Positions 7,710 to 14,420 of a stretch of 14,420 bases of DNA are shown piece by piece. Made by a program: the position numbers and the translations under genes. Every line of letters begins with the position of its first letter. Positions within the stretch are counted from its first letter, which is position 1. The DNA lies in contig JANOHP010000111.1 of assembly GCA_031406575.1 (NCBI GenBank), positions 1 to 14,420 on the forward strand. Reading direction: 5' to 3'. Below the pieces are notes generated by a model, which made no database searches, was not told where the DNA came from, and was given only the letters and a program-made list of their open reading frames with translations. This stretch comes from Ga0077555 sp031406575. GTDB taxonomy: Bacteria; Pseudomonadota; Alphaproteobacteria; Rhizobiales; Hyphomicrobiaceae.

Positions 7710-9454
7710 GGTTTGTCTGCTGGAGGGTAGAACCGGTCCGCGGCCGCACGGGTCACATAGCCCTGCTGCACATCGCGCGCCACGAGACGTGGATCACGCT
7801 CCGCGGCTGGACCATAGCCACCACCTCCCGACGAATAGAGCGTGAGGATATCACCCCGTTTCAGATCTACCCGATCCTTGCTCCTCACTTTCAAGATCTT
7901 GCCATCGCGCTCGATCTCGATCCGCGTGCGGCTCCCGTCGAGCCCACCGAAAAGGCCGTAGGGGGCCAATCGCACGCGGTCGGTGTAGGTGGCGAAATTG
8001 ACGCCGTCTTTCAGAATGAGAAAGCGACGAAAGAGCCCGAGCCCACCGCGATGACGCCCGGGCCCACCGGTATCTGGCAACAGCCCGTAACCGATCACCC
8101 GGAAATGCTCGAAGTCCATATCGGTTGCCTCGACCGGCGTATTGGTACAGTTCGACAGCGGACTGTCGACGCCGTCGCATCCGTCGAGACGCGGCCCCCC
8201 ACCGAAGCCGCCACCGTATATCTCGAGATAAACCCGATACCCACGATCTCCCAAATGCGAGATTGCCAGCGCATGCGTTGCGTCGTTCCCGCCGGCAATG
8301 ACGTTGTCGGGAACGACCTGGGACAACGCTTTCAGCACGGCGTTGAAGCACCGATAGGCCGCGAGTAGACGAGCGCGGACGGGTGCGGGATAATTGGGGT
8401 TCACCAGCGTTCCGCGCGGCGCCGTCACGGTGATCGGACGCTTGAAGCCTTCGTTGAACGGAATGTCGGGGCTGGTCAGGGCCGCCTTGATGGCCGCAAG
8501 CGTCGCCGAAACGGTCGAGGCCCACGGGCAGTTGAGGTTGCGACCGACCTGAGCCACCGTTCCTGCAAAATCAATCGAAATTTGATCTCCAGACTTGGTC
8601 ACTGCGGCTTTGACAGTCAGCGGAGTGTCACTGATGCCATCGTCGTCGACGGCGTCTTCGCCATACCACGTACCATCCGGGATTGCCGCCAAAGCTGCCC
8701 GAAACCTGCGCTCGGAATAGGCCATCAATTCTTCCATGGCGTCCGAGACCGTTGCCACGCCATAACGCGCGCACAGTTCTCCCATGCGCGCCTCACCAAT
8801 CGCATTGGCCGCGAACTGCGCGTAGAAGTCACCGATCGTTTGCGAGGGAACCCGCACATTCGCCGCCACGAGCCGTTCCAGCGGTCCGCCATTCCAGTCA
8901 CGCGTGTAGGTATATCGCGAGGGCGGTATGATGATGCCTTCGGCATGCACATCGACGGCGTCGGGCGTCATGCCCGGATTGCCGCCGCCCAAGTCGAGGT
9001 GGTGCGCCACCGTGCCGGCGAACGCGATGACACGTTTCCCAAAAAAAATCGGCGTGAATATGAAAACGTCCTGGAGGTGTTGGCCACCACCGTAGGGGTC
9101 GTTGTTGATGTAGAAATCGCCGGGCTCGAGATCGCCTATCGGGCAGCGCTCGACGCAGGCCCGAAAGATCTCGGACATTGACCCGAGGTGCATTGGTATG
9201 AGTTCTGCCTGTGCGACCACATTGCCGGATGCATCGAACAACGCTGCGGAGGCGTCTTGGGCTTCGCGCACGATGTTGGAATAGGACGAGCGGACGAGCT
9301 TGGTACCCATTTCCCGCGCAATCGCGATGAGAGCCTGCGAAATGACGGCATAATCGACAGGATCGAGACTGGTGCGGGGTCGAACGACAGCGCGTGCAGT
9401 TTTGATTTTCGACCGCACTGTCGCCTTCTTAGATTTTGGGACCGTCTCCTGCAT
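7706..9454 (-). CDS. hyuB: Hydantoinase/oxoprolinase-type subunit B (HyuB family), copy B2
   Basis: A 582-residue HyuB-family subunit. I chose the ATG at 9452-9454, which lies 4 bases after the A2 stop and is preceded by a GGAGCGGAG Shine-Dalgarno inside the end of A2; an upstream in-frame ATG at 9493 would add 13 residues overlapping A2. The first 28 or so residues are a Lys/Arg-rich extension before the family domain begins (DPVDYAVISQALIAIAREMG, 31-50); copy B1 lacks it. Conserved segments are FDASGNVVAQAELIPMHLGS (73-92), NNDPYGGGQHLQDV (117-130), AHHLDLGG (150-157) and LYSSGGGGYGP near the C-terminus. D67, H126, D129 and H151 align with D45, H103, D106 and H128 of copy B1 and so probably bind the metal. 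It should pair with A2. It carries GGGFGGGPRLDG where copy B1 has KGGFGARPNKDG, one of many differences suggesting the pairs are old paralogues rather than a recent duplication. Confidence 0.92.
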   Translation of the reverse strand: MQETVPKSKKATVRSKIKTARAVVRPRTSLDPVDYAVISQALIAIAREMGTKLVRSSYSNIVREAQDASAALFDASGNVVAQAELIPMHLGSMSEIFRACVERCPIGDLEPGDFYINNDPYGGGQHLQDVFIFTPIFFGKRVIAFAGTVAHHLDLGGGNPGMTPDAVDVHAEGIIIPPSRYTYTRDWNGGPLERLVAANVRVPSQTIGDFYAQFAANAIGEARMGELCARYGVATVSDAMEELMAYSERRFRAALAAIPDGTWYGEDAVDDDGISDTPLTVKAAVTKSGDQISIDFAGTVAQVGRNLNCPWASTVSATLAAIKAALTSPDIPFNEGFKRPITVTAPRGTLVNPNYPAPVRARLLAAYRCFNAVLKALSQVVPDNVIAGGNDATHALAISHLGDRGYRVYLEIYGGGFGGGPRLDGCDGVDSPLSNCTNTPVEATDMDFEHFRVIGYGLLPDTGGPGRHRGGLGLFRRFLILKDGVNFATYTDRVRLAPYGLFGGLDGSRTRIEIERDGKILKVRSKDRVDLKRGDILTLYSSGGGGYGPAAERDPRLVARDVQQGYVTRAAADRFYPPADKP

Positions 9455-9458
9455 GGAA

Positions 9459-11471
9459 TCAGCTCCGCTCCAGGATGGTATTGTCATTGGCATCGCGCCG
9501 CGCCGTCCACCCGACCGGTACGTAGAGAGTGGACGTCGGATCCTCGAGCAGTGCCGGCCCGACGATGCGATCCCGAGGACGCAGCGAGGCGCGGCTTCTC
9601 AGGCGTCCGTCTTGCCAAGCCTTGGCGTCATAGATGCGAATTGCGGTTTCGGTGGACGTGCTGGTCTCTGTCTCGGCCAGCAACGGCAAATCCTTCAATG
9701 GTGCCGTGAGGCCGAGTCGAAACGACACGAACTCGATCGGTTTGTCGGTCTCGCCGCCGAAGAAATAGACGCGCTGATGAGCTTCGGCGAACCGCCTTCT
9801 GATGCCGGCAGACGTCATGCGCTCGATCTCGCGCTCGGCGAATGCGACGGGCACTTCGAAGGCTTGGCCAACAAAGCGCATCTCGGCGGTCAGTGTCAAC
9901 GTCACTCGCTTGCCGAGCCCGTTCTGTTGGGCCTTTTCGAGGGCACGAGTGCGCATCGTTTTGAAAATCCCGCGCAACACATCTGCAGCCCGATCATCTG
10001 CTGGGGCGCGTCCCGTCATGCTCTCGAAAAGCACGAAATCAGAAGCGATCAATCCATAGGCCGAGATGATGCCGGCCGACGGCGGGACGACGATGGTTTT
10101 GATCCCGAGTTCCGCCGCCACTTGCGCCGCGTGCAGGGGGCCGGCACCGCCATAGGGCGCCAGAACATAATCCCGTGGATCATGGCCACGCTCTGTCGAT
10201 ATCAATTGGATCGCGCGAACGATGTTGGCGTTGGCGAGAGCAACCGCACTGTCGGCTGCCGCCTCGAGGCTCATGGAAAAACGTTTCGCGATCGGCTCCA
10301 GTGCGCGCGCAGAGGCGGCACGATCGATCGTCATGCGCCCACCCAAGAACGCCTCGGGTCTGACGCTACCGCGCACGACGTGCGCATCCGTCATCGTCGG
10401 CAATGTTCCTCCACGCCCGTAGCAGGCCGGCCCCGGATCGGCGCCTGCGGAATGCGGGCCGACGCGCAGCATGCCGCCGTCATCGACCCAAATGATCGAT
10501 CCGCCACCCGCACCGATCGTGTTGATGTCGAGTAGCGGAATGCGAACCGGCAAACCGTCGAGTTCGAACTCATGTGTGAGTTGCGGCTTGCCGCCCGTGA
10601 CGACGCAGACGTCGGTCGATGTGCCACCGATATCGAGCGTGATCAAATTCTCGTAGCCCGAGCGACCGGTCTGGCGTAGCGCACCCATCACGCCGGCGGC
10701 CGGACCCGACAACAGGGCGTTGATCGCGTTGGCGCGCATGGCCTCCGCTGGCAACCGACCGCCATTGGATTGCATCACCGAGAACCGGCCACGGAACCCT
10801 GCAGTGGCGAGCCGCTGACGAAAGCGCGCAATGTAGCGATCGATCACCGGCTGCACGTAGGCCGACAATGTCGTCGTCGAGGCGCGCTCGAACTCTCGGA
10901 ATTCGCGGGTGATGTCAGAAGAGATGGTCACGTGCACCCCAGGCAGCGTCTCTGACAGGAGATCGCGCAGGCGTTGCTCGTGCTCGGCATTGACGTAGGC
11001 ATTGAGCAGGCAGATTGCGATCGCCTCGTAGCCGCCAGCGCGCAACGCGGGCACAAGATGCTGCCGCACATCGGCTTCGTCGAGGGGATCGAGAACGCGA
11101 CCGTCGGCGAGAATGCGCTCCCCCACTTCGAAACTCGCGGCACGCGTCACCACCGGCACGGGCTTTTGGTATTCGAGATCGTAAATGCGGGAACGGCCGT
11201 GCCGCTGAAGCGCCAGGATGTCGCGAAAACCCCTGGTCGTCACAAAGGCCGTGGCAAAGCCCTTGCGCTCGAGGACGGCATTGGTTGCGACGGTCGAGCC
11301 ATGCGCCAGGTCCTCGATCTCGGCGATCCTGATGCCGCTCGCGGAGAGTGCGTCGAAAGCGCCCTCGTCGGGGGCGCGCGGGACACTCGGCACCTTGGTG
11401 ACGACGATTCCAGAAGGTCCAATGGCCACGAGATCGGTAAAGGTCCCGCCGACTTCAATGCCTACACGCAT
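9459..11471 (-). CDS. hyuA: Hydantoinase/oxoprolinase-type ATP-binding subunit A (HyuA family), copy A2
   Basis: A 670-residue HyuA-family subunit and the first gene of the minus-strand operon. The frame is open 50 codons further upstream, but the start is placed at 11471 because the phosphate-1 motif GIEVGGTFTDLVAIG then begins at residue 4, as usual, and an AGAGG ribosome binding site lies 5 bases before the ATG. Other ATP-site motifs are AHGSTVATNAVLERKG (56-71), SGPAAGVMGAL (255-265), LDIGGTSTDVCV (279-290) and YGGAGPLHAAQVAAELG (440-456). The conserved core segment GAGGGSIIWVD (320-330) is followed by SAGADPGPACYGRGGTLPTMTD (341-362). The C-terminal domain spans about 490-665. The A2 TGA is 4 bases from the B2 ATG, so they should form one ATP-dependent cyclic amide hydrolase or related enzyme. 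Family members also include carboxylases such as acetophenone carboxylase, so hydrolysis is the likelier but not the only reading. Confidence 0.93.
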   Translation of the reverse strand: MRVGIEVGGTFTDLVAIGPSGIVVTKVPSVPRAPDEGAFDALSASGIRIAEIEDLAHGSTVATNAVLERKGFATAFVTTRGFRDILALQRHGRSRIYDLEYQKPVPVVTRAASFEVGERILADGRVLDPLDEADVRQHLVPALRAGGYEAIAICLLNAYVNAEHEQRLRDLLSETLPGVHVTISSDITREFREFERASTTTLSAYVQPVIDRYIARFRQRLATAGFRGRFSVMQSNGGRLPAEAMRANAINALLSGPAAGVMGALRQTGRSGYENLITLDIGGTSTDVCVVTGGKPQLTHEFELDGLPVRIPLLDINTIGAGGGSIIWVDDGGMLRVGPHSAGADPGPACYGRGGTLPTMTDAHVVRGSVRPEAFLGGRMTIDRAASARALEPIAKRFSMSLEAAADSAVALANANIVRAIQLISTERGHDPRDYVLAPYGGAGPLHAAQVAAELGIKTIVVPPSAGIISAYGLIASDFVLFESMTGRAPADDRAADVLRGIFKTMRTRALEKAQQNGLGKRVTLTLTAEMRFVGQAFEVPVAFAEREIERMTSAGIRRRFAEAHQRVYFFGGETDKPIEFVSFRLGLTAPLKDLPLLAETETSTSTETAIRIYDAKAWQDGRLRSRASLRPRDRIVGPALLEDPTSTLYVPVGWTARRDANDNTILERS

Positions 11472-11678
11472 GCGGCCTCTATGCCCCAAATGTTCGGTCA
11501 CGCCGCTCACGGCTGCCTCGGAAGGCTTGCATGTTGGAACAGTAAATTCCAGAGCTTCCCGAGCAACGGATCGCAAGCCCTTCGCCAGTCGGCGCGTCCT
11601 GTCGATTTCACTCCCGCGCACGGAAATAAATTGGCTGGTTCGGCCACAAGCCTACGATGTGAGAACTTGCAGCCTCAA

Positions 11679-11691
11679 GCCCGGTCCGGGC
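11679..11691. repeat. GCCCGG-T-CCGGGC palindrome in the HyuA A2 upstream region
   Basis: This is a perfect six-base inverted repeat around one central base. It is too tight to form a stable hairpin, so if functional it would be a DNA-binding site. All-GC dyads are common by chance in GC-rich DNA. Confidence 0.2.
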
Positions 11692-12033
11692 GGGGCAACC
11701 CGTGACCGAGAGCATGCGATTACAATTGACTAGGATATGGCCATCGTCGGCGACTTGGGTGCCGAGGCAGAAGGCACGGGGTCACGTTGATTGCCACGTC
11801 CTCGATCATGGCATCTCGTCCAACGTCGAGGCTCTGTCAGGCGGATCATCGGGCACATGAAGCTACGTCATTGAGTTCGGCTTCTAATCCGCCAGCTTCC
11901 AAATCGACAGCCCGAATGCGCAACGGCTCGACGTCGGCCCTTGGCCCTCAGTGAATTTGAGAACCAAAAGGGTCTTGGAGGCCAAGCGGACATTGCAGGC
12001 TTGCCTTTGCCTTCTGAGCAATTTTTGCAGTGT

Positions 12034-12050
12034 ACAGCGTATTTCGCTGT
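12034..12050. promoter_or_regulatory. Operator-like dyad ACAGCG-TATTT-CGCTGT
   Basis: A perfect six-base inverted repeat with a five-base AT-rich centre, 17 bases overall, in the least GC-rich part of the divergent region. It lies about 290 bases before the amidase start and 570 bases before the HyuA A2 start. Its length and AT-rich centre suit a helix-turn-helix dimer. A second dyad lies with its centre about 31 bases away. The binding protein is not in the window. Confidence 0.35.
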
Positions 12051-12065
12051 TCGCTAACTCTCGAT

Positions 12066-12081
12066 GCAACACGAGTGTTGC
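12066..12081. promoter_or_regulatory. Operator-like dyad GCAACAC-GA-GTGTTGC
   Basis: A perfect seven-base inverted repeat with a two-base centre, 16 bases overall. It is the strongest palindrome I found in the divergent region. Its centre is about 31.5 bases from that of the neighbouring dyad at 12034-12050, close to three helical turns, so two dimers would sit on the same face of the DNA. The two dyads differ in sequence, so they may bind different proteins. Confidence 0.4.
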
Positions 12082-12331
12082 GCACCTGCACGGTGTCGGC
12101 TCGGGGTCAAAAGCACGACGCGTCGACAGCTTGAACGTCGAAACGCAGAGTTTGGGGACACCGAGCTGCCGGTCAATTCGGTGCCCGTGCCGTTGCGCAC
12201 AGAGGACCGCATCACCTCAGCAAGCGGACGCACAGATCGTCTTGAACGCGATCATGGCGGCTGCCTTGTCCTCTCGGTACGGGCATGGCTACACTTGCGT
12301 TTTGGACGGCGGCAAGAGAGGGTGATCGCGA

Positions 12332-13522
12332 ATGGGCGCTCCTGAATACAACGGCTCGGTCATGGCATTCATCCTGGGAGAGCGGGTTCGTATCGATGGC
12401 CGTCCCGGTGGACCGCTCGCTGGACTGACATTCGCCGCCAAGGACTTGTTCGATGTTGCAGGCCATCCAACGGCCGGCGGCAACCCGGATTGGCCGCGCT
12501 GGTATCCAATACCGACGTCCCATGCTTGGGCTGTGCAAACCTTGCTGGATGCTGGTGCCACGTTGATCGGCAAGACTATCACGGACGAAGTCTCGCTCGG
12601 CATCCTCGGCGAGAATGCGTTCGACGGCACGCCGCTTAATACCGCGGCGCCCGATCGCGTACCAGGCGGGTCGTCGTCAGGCTCGGCAGCGGCTGTGGCT
12701 GCTGGCCTTTGCGACACAGCGCTCGGTACCGACACTGGCGGCTCCGTGCGCGTGCCGGCGAGCTTTTGTGGTCTCTACGGCATCCGCCCGACGCATGGCC
12801 GCTTGCCACTCGTCGGAATGCTGCCCCAAGCGCCGACGTCGGACACGACCGGCTGGTTTGCTCGAAATGCCGATACGTTTGCCAAGGTCTCGGCGGTGAT
12901 GCTCGGAGAAGCCATTCCGAATGTGCTGCCGTCTCGGCTCGTCATCGCTGTCGACGCGTTCGGTCTAGCGACGCCGGAGACGCAAGCGGCCCTCGGGGCT
13001 CTCGCGAAACGTCTCTCCGCGCTGATCGGCACCACGCGGGAAGATATCCTTGCCCCGCAAGGTCTCTCGGTCTGGTCTCGGGCGCAGCGGACGCTGCAGC
13101 CGCACGAGGCTTGGACGACATTCAAGGACTGGGTCGAGCGTGACAACCCGCGCATGACCTTCACGGTTGCGCGTGGGCTCATTGCTGGTTCGCAGACCTC
13201 TGCCGCCGATCGTGGATGGGCCGCTCTGATGCGTGATGAGGCGCGCGCCCGACTTGCGTATCTGTTGCCGCCCGGCACCATCTTGTGCATGCCGACGACA
13301 CCGTTTCCGGCACCGAAGCGGGGCTTGCCCGTCACCGAGACCGATCCGCTGCGCGATCGCATCTCTTGTCTGGCGGCCCATGGGGGCCTCGCCGGCTTCC
13401 CTCAGGTGTCGATCCCCGGTGCAACGGTTGACGGCGCCCCGGTTGGCCTGTCCATCCTGGGTGCGCGTGGTTCCGACGCCACCCTCGTCGCCGTCGCCCG
13501 CGCCTTGGAGCAGAACGCATGA
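12332..13522 (+). CDS. Amidase-signature family hydrolase
   Basis: A 396-residue amidase-signature enzyme, at the short end of the family (often 450-500 residues). It hydrolyses a linear amide or ureide C-N bond with a Ser-cisSer-Lys triad. The triad is visible: K37 in LTFAAKDLFD (32-41), the cis-serine S114 in PGGSSSGSAA (111-120) and the nucleophile S138 in GTDTGGSVRVPAS (132-144). The 24-residue S114-S138 spacing and the 77-residue K37-S114 spacing fit characterised family members. The ATG at 12332 is preceded by GAGAGGG at a workable distance; M11 at 12362 has no ribosome binding site. It overlaps the next gene by ATGA (13519-13522). Its partner resembles AtzH/HpxZ, so the closest functional analogies are AtzE (cyanuric acid pathway) and HpxY (oxalurate pathway). 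No small AtzG-like subunit gene is visible nearby. It probably cleaves an open-chain product of the Hyu enzymes, which is inference. Confidence 0.9.
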   Translation: MGAPEYNGSVMAFILGERVRIDGRPGGPLAGLTFAAKDLFDVAGHPTAGGNPDWPRWYPIPTSHAWAVQTLLDAGATLIGKTITDEVSLGILGENAFDGTPLNTAAPDRVPGGSSSGSAAAVAAGLCDTALGTDTGGSVRVPASFCGLYGIRPTHGRLPLVGMLPQAPTSDTTGWFARNADTFAKVSAVMLGEAIPNVLPSRLVIAVDAFGLATPETQAALGALAKRLSALIGTTREDILAPQGLSVWSRAQRTLQPHEAWTTFKDWVERDNPRMTFTVARGLIAGSQTSAADRGWAALMRDEARARLAYLLPPGTILCMPTTPFPAPKRGLPVTETDPLRDRISCLAAHGGLAGFPQVSIPGATVDGAPVGLSILGARGSDATLVAVARALEQNA

Positions 13523-13926
13523 CGCCAGATCTGACGCCGAACATTCCCGAGGTCGTCGCCGAGGTGCGGGCGCTGTTTGAACGCTATGAGCAGGCGCTGG
13601 TCGACAAGGATGTCGATGTGCTCGATGCGACTTTCTGGAACAGTCAGTTCACCATCCGGTACGCCCTGAACGAGAACGGCTATGGCTTCGACGAGATCCA
13701 CGCCCACCGCATTGCACGCCCGCTGGGTCCCGGCATCAAGGAGCGGCGCATTCGTCTCGAGATCACCACCCTCGGCCGTGACATCGCCACGACAAACCTC
13801 GAGTTCAAGGTGCGCGGCAAGGATCTGATCGGCCGCCAGAGCCAGACGCTGGTGCGGTTTCCTGGTCTCGGTTGGAAGGTGGTTTCGGCGCATGTGTCGA
13901 CGATGAACGACAAGCCGCTATGGTGA
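13519..13926 (+). CDS. AtzH/HpxZ-like protein (DUF3225, NTF2-like fold)
   Basis: A 135-residue protein of the AtzH-like/HpxZ (DUF3225) family, close to normal length. Recognisable segments are FWNSQFTIRYALNENGYGFD (39-58), ARPLGPG (66-72), TLGRDIATTNLEF (84-96) and GRQSQTLVRFPGLGWKVVSAHVS (104-126), the last being the family's hallmark C-terminal strand region. In the cyanuric acid pathway AtzH acts beside the amidase AtzE on a carboxyurea-type intermediate; HpxZ occurs beside amidase HpxY in oxalurate breakdown. Here the same pairing is kept with an ATGA overlap and an internal GGAG ribosome binding site, so the two proteins should be made in step and act on the same compound. It could be an enzyme for an unstable carbamate-like product or an accessory protein. 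A stem with no T-tract follows the stop. Confidence 0.85.
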   Translation: MTPDLTPNIPEVVAEVRALFERYEQALVDKDVDVLDATFWNSQFTIRYALNENGYGFDEIHAHRIARPLGPGIKERRIRLEITTLGRDIATTNLEFKVRGKDLIGRQSQTLVRFPGLGWKVVSAHVSTMNDKPLW

Positions 13927-14192
13927 GGCCGTGACGCCCGCCAGCGGCGGCAATGTCCTATCCTCGACCCATGGATGCTGATGCGCACATGGTTTTGAGG
14001 CAACGACTCGAAGGGCCAAAACGCAGAGAAAGCCGCCATTCTCCTGCCTCGTTCGAATTGATCATCGCGAGTGGAACCGACCGCCGCTCTACTTCAATCA
14101 ACGAAAATAGTGCAAAGCTGTGCGGCAGCGAAATCACAGAGAAGCGGTGCGAAGGACCCAAGCCACTTCGCGCCGCACGCCTTGGAGCTGCC
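13927..14192. other. 266-base intergenic region before the last gene
   Basis: No coding frame here has a recognisable product. A GCGAAG/CTTCGC inverted repeat (14149-14154 and 14166-14171) ends about 21 bases before the ATG of the next gene, in the position of a repressor site or leader hairpin. No clear sigma-70 promoter was found. Confidence 0.45.
13938..13950 (+). terminator. Possible small hairpin after the AtzH/HpxZ-like gene
   Basis: CCGCC and GGCGG pair around the loop AGC, 12 bases after the stop codon. The five-pair stem has no T-tract, so it is only a weak candidate for intrinsic termination. Confidence 0.2.
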
Positions 14193-14420
14193 ATGTCCAA
14201 TGAACCTGAAGTCGAGAAAGCCCTGCCAGAAGTCTCGGAACGCGACGCAACGCGCGAGATTGCGCGGATCTACCGCGACATTCGCACCCTGAGCGGTGTG
14301 CCCATGGTGGCCCTGATCTGGCGGCATCTTGCGACGGTGCCGGGAGTCCTGCCCGCCGTCTGGGACGTTCTCGGGCCTCTCTTCCGGCAAGGTGCCCTGC
14401 AGCAGGCCGCCTGGTCTGCA
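14193..14420 (+). CDS. N-terminal part of a probable DehI-type haloacid dehalogenase relative (runs off the window)
   Basis: The frame starts with ATG at 14193, with a GGAG ribosome binding site 6-9 bases upstream, and stays open for 76 codons to the window edge. The visible protein is soluble with no signal peptide. Its segment REIARIYRDIRTLSGVPMVA (22-41), followed by LIWRHLATVPGVLPAVWDVLGPL (42-64), resembles the repeated helical unit of the DehI group of 2-haloacid dehalogenases: E-I-x-x-I-Y-x-D-I-R, then V-P-x-V-x-L-I-W-R-x-L-A and a P-G-x-L-x-x-x-W motif. DehI enzymes hydrolyse both enantiomers of 2-haloacids through an Asp-activated water. The catalytic region lies beyond the window, so activity cannot be judged. 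Many proteins with this signature in catabolic islands are uncharacterised. I rely on pattern memory here, so confidence is moderate. Confidence 0.55.
   Translation, partial: MSNEPEVEKALPEVSERDATREIARIYRDIRTLSGVPMVALIWRHLATVPGVLPAVWDVLGPLFRQGALQQAAWSA

Larger units (their letters stand above)
11472..12331. other. 860-base divergent intergenic region between HyuA A2 and the amidase
   Basis: Both arms of the cluster start outward from this stretch, so both promoters should be here. Frames of 60-170 codons occur on both strands but have Arg/Ser/Cys-rich translations and no family I recognise; I treat them as noncoding. The part around 11950-12065 is visibly less GC-rich than the flanking genes. 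Visible structure: a GCCCGG-T-CCGGGC dyad at 11679-11691, about 210 bases before the A2 start; an AT-rich patch at 11623-11632 (gaaataaatt) that could be part of a minus-strand promoter; and two perfect dyads at 12034-12081. I could not assign a convincing -35/-10 pair on either strand. The region is unusually long for a two-way promoter and may hold a decayed gene, perhaps the missing regulator. Confidence 0.55.

Noticed and set aside
9372..10535. Plus-strand open frame of 387 codons opposite HyuA A2
   Set aside because: It lies fully antisense to a well-supported gene; its translation is rich in Arg, His and Cys and has no family motif, as is usual for the antisense frame of GC-rich genes.
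11472..11621. A 50-residue N-terminal extension of HyuA A2
   Set aside because: The family ATP motif normally starts within the first ten residues, the extension has no targeting or domain signature, and the ATG at 11471 has a good ribosome binding site.
5144..11930. Shared 14-base string cccgaatgcgcaac near 5180 and 11910
   Set aside because: One 14-base match between two places in 14 kb is close to chance expectation, and the flanking bases diverge at once.
11951..12325. Plus-strand open frame of 124 codons before the amidase
   Set aside because: It would end just before the amidase and could be a leader gene, but it has no good ribosome binding site, many Arg/Ser/Cys residues and no recognisable motif, and it runs through both operator-like dyads.
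12332..13522. N-carbamoylsarcosine amidase, the classical partner of N-methylhydantoinase
   Set aside because: That enzyme is a cysteine hydrolase of the isochorismatase family; this protein has the Lys-cisSer-Ser triad of the amidase-signature family.
1..14420. CRISPR array, tRNA or rRNA genes
   Set aside because: I saw no regularly spaced direct repeats and no cloverleaf or rRNA-like sequence on reading the window.

Overview
The window reads as GC-rich proteobacterial DNA. The gene families and base composition would fit an alphaproteobacterium of the Hyphomicrobiales/Bradyrhizobium type, but there is no marker gene, so this is an inference. It is an accessory catabolic island with a scarred, insertion-sequence-rich left edge.

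Left edge (1-940): the window opens in the last 44 codons of an IS1595/ISXO2-type transposase. Next comes the 5' part of an IS5-family transposase gene, cut off just after its first catalytic aspartate. It is joined directly, tail to tail, to the 5' end of a sulfatase gene on the minus strand. Both genes are truncated at the same point near 770-776, which points to a deletion or recombination junction rather than a clean insertion.

Centre (1266-11471): five tightly packed minus-strand genes, transcribed from right to left. The order is HyuA-type subunit (A2), HyuB-type subunit (B2), a dimethylglycine/sarcosine dehydrogenase-like flavoprotein fused to a GcvT-like folate domain, a second HyuA (A1) and a second HyuB (B1). 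B2/flavoenzyme and A1/B1 overlap by ATGA, A2 and B2 are separated by 4 bases, and the only real gap is 127 bases between the flavoenzyme and A1. HyuA/HyuB proteins form ATP-dependent hydrolases of cyclic amides (N-methylhydantoin, 5-oxoproline, caprolactam) or related carboxylases. The flavoenzyme family oxidatively removes N-methyl groups and can pass the C1 unit to tetrahydrofolate. Together they suggest opening of one or two N-methylated cyclic amides or imides followed by N-demethylation; the actual substrate cannot be read from the sequence.

Right side (11472-14420): an 860-base divergent intergenic region carries two perfect dyads about three helical turns apart. It is followed on the plus strand by an amidase-signature hydrolase and an AtzH/HpxZ-like (DUF3225, NTF2-fold) protein that overlap by ATGA. 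This pair is a known partnership in cyanuric acid and oxalurate/purine breakdown, so the divergent arm probably handles an open-chain amide or ureide product. The window ends inside a gene that looks like a DehI-type 2-haloacid dehalogenase relative. No transporter, regulator or dedicated carbamoylase is visible inside the window.
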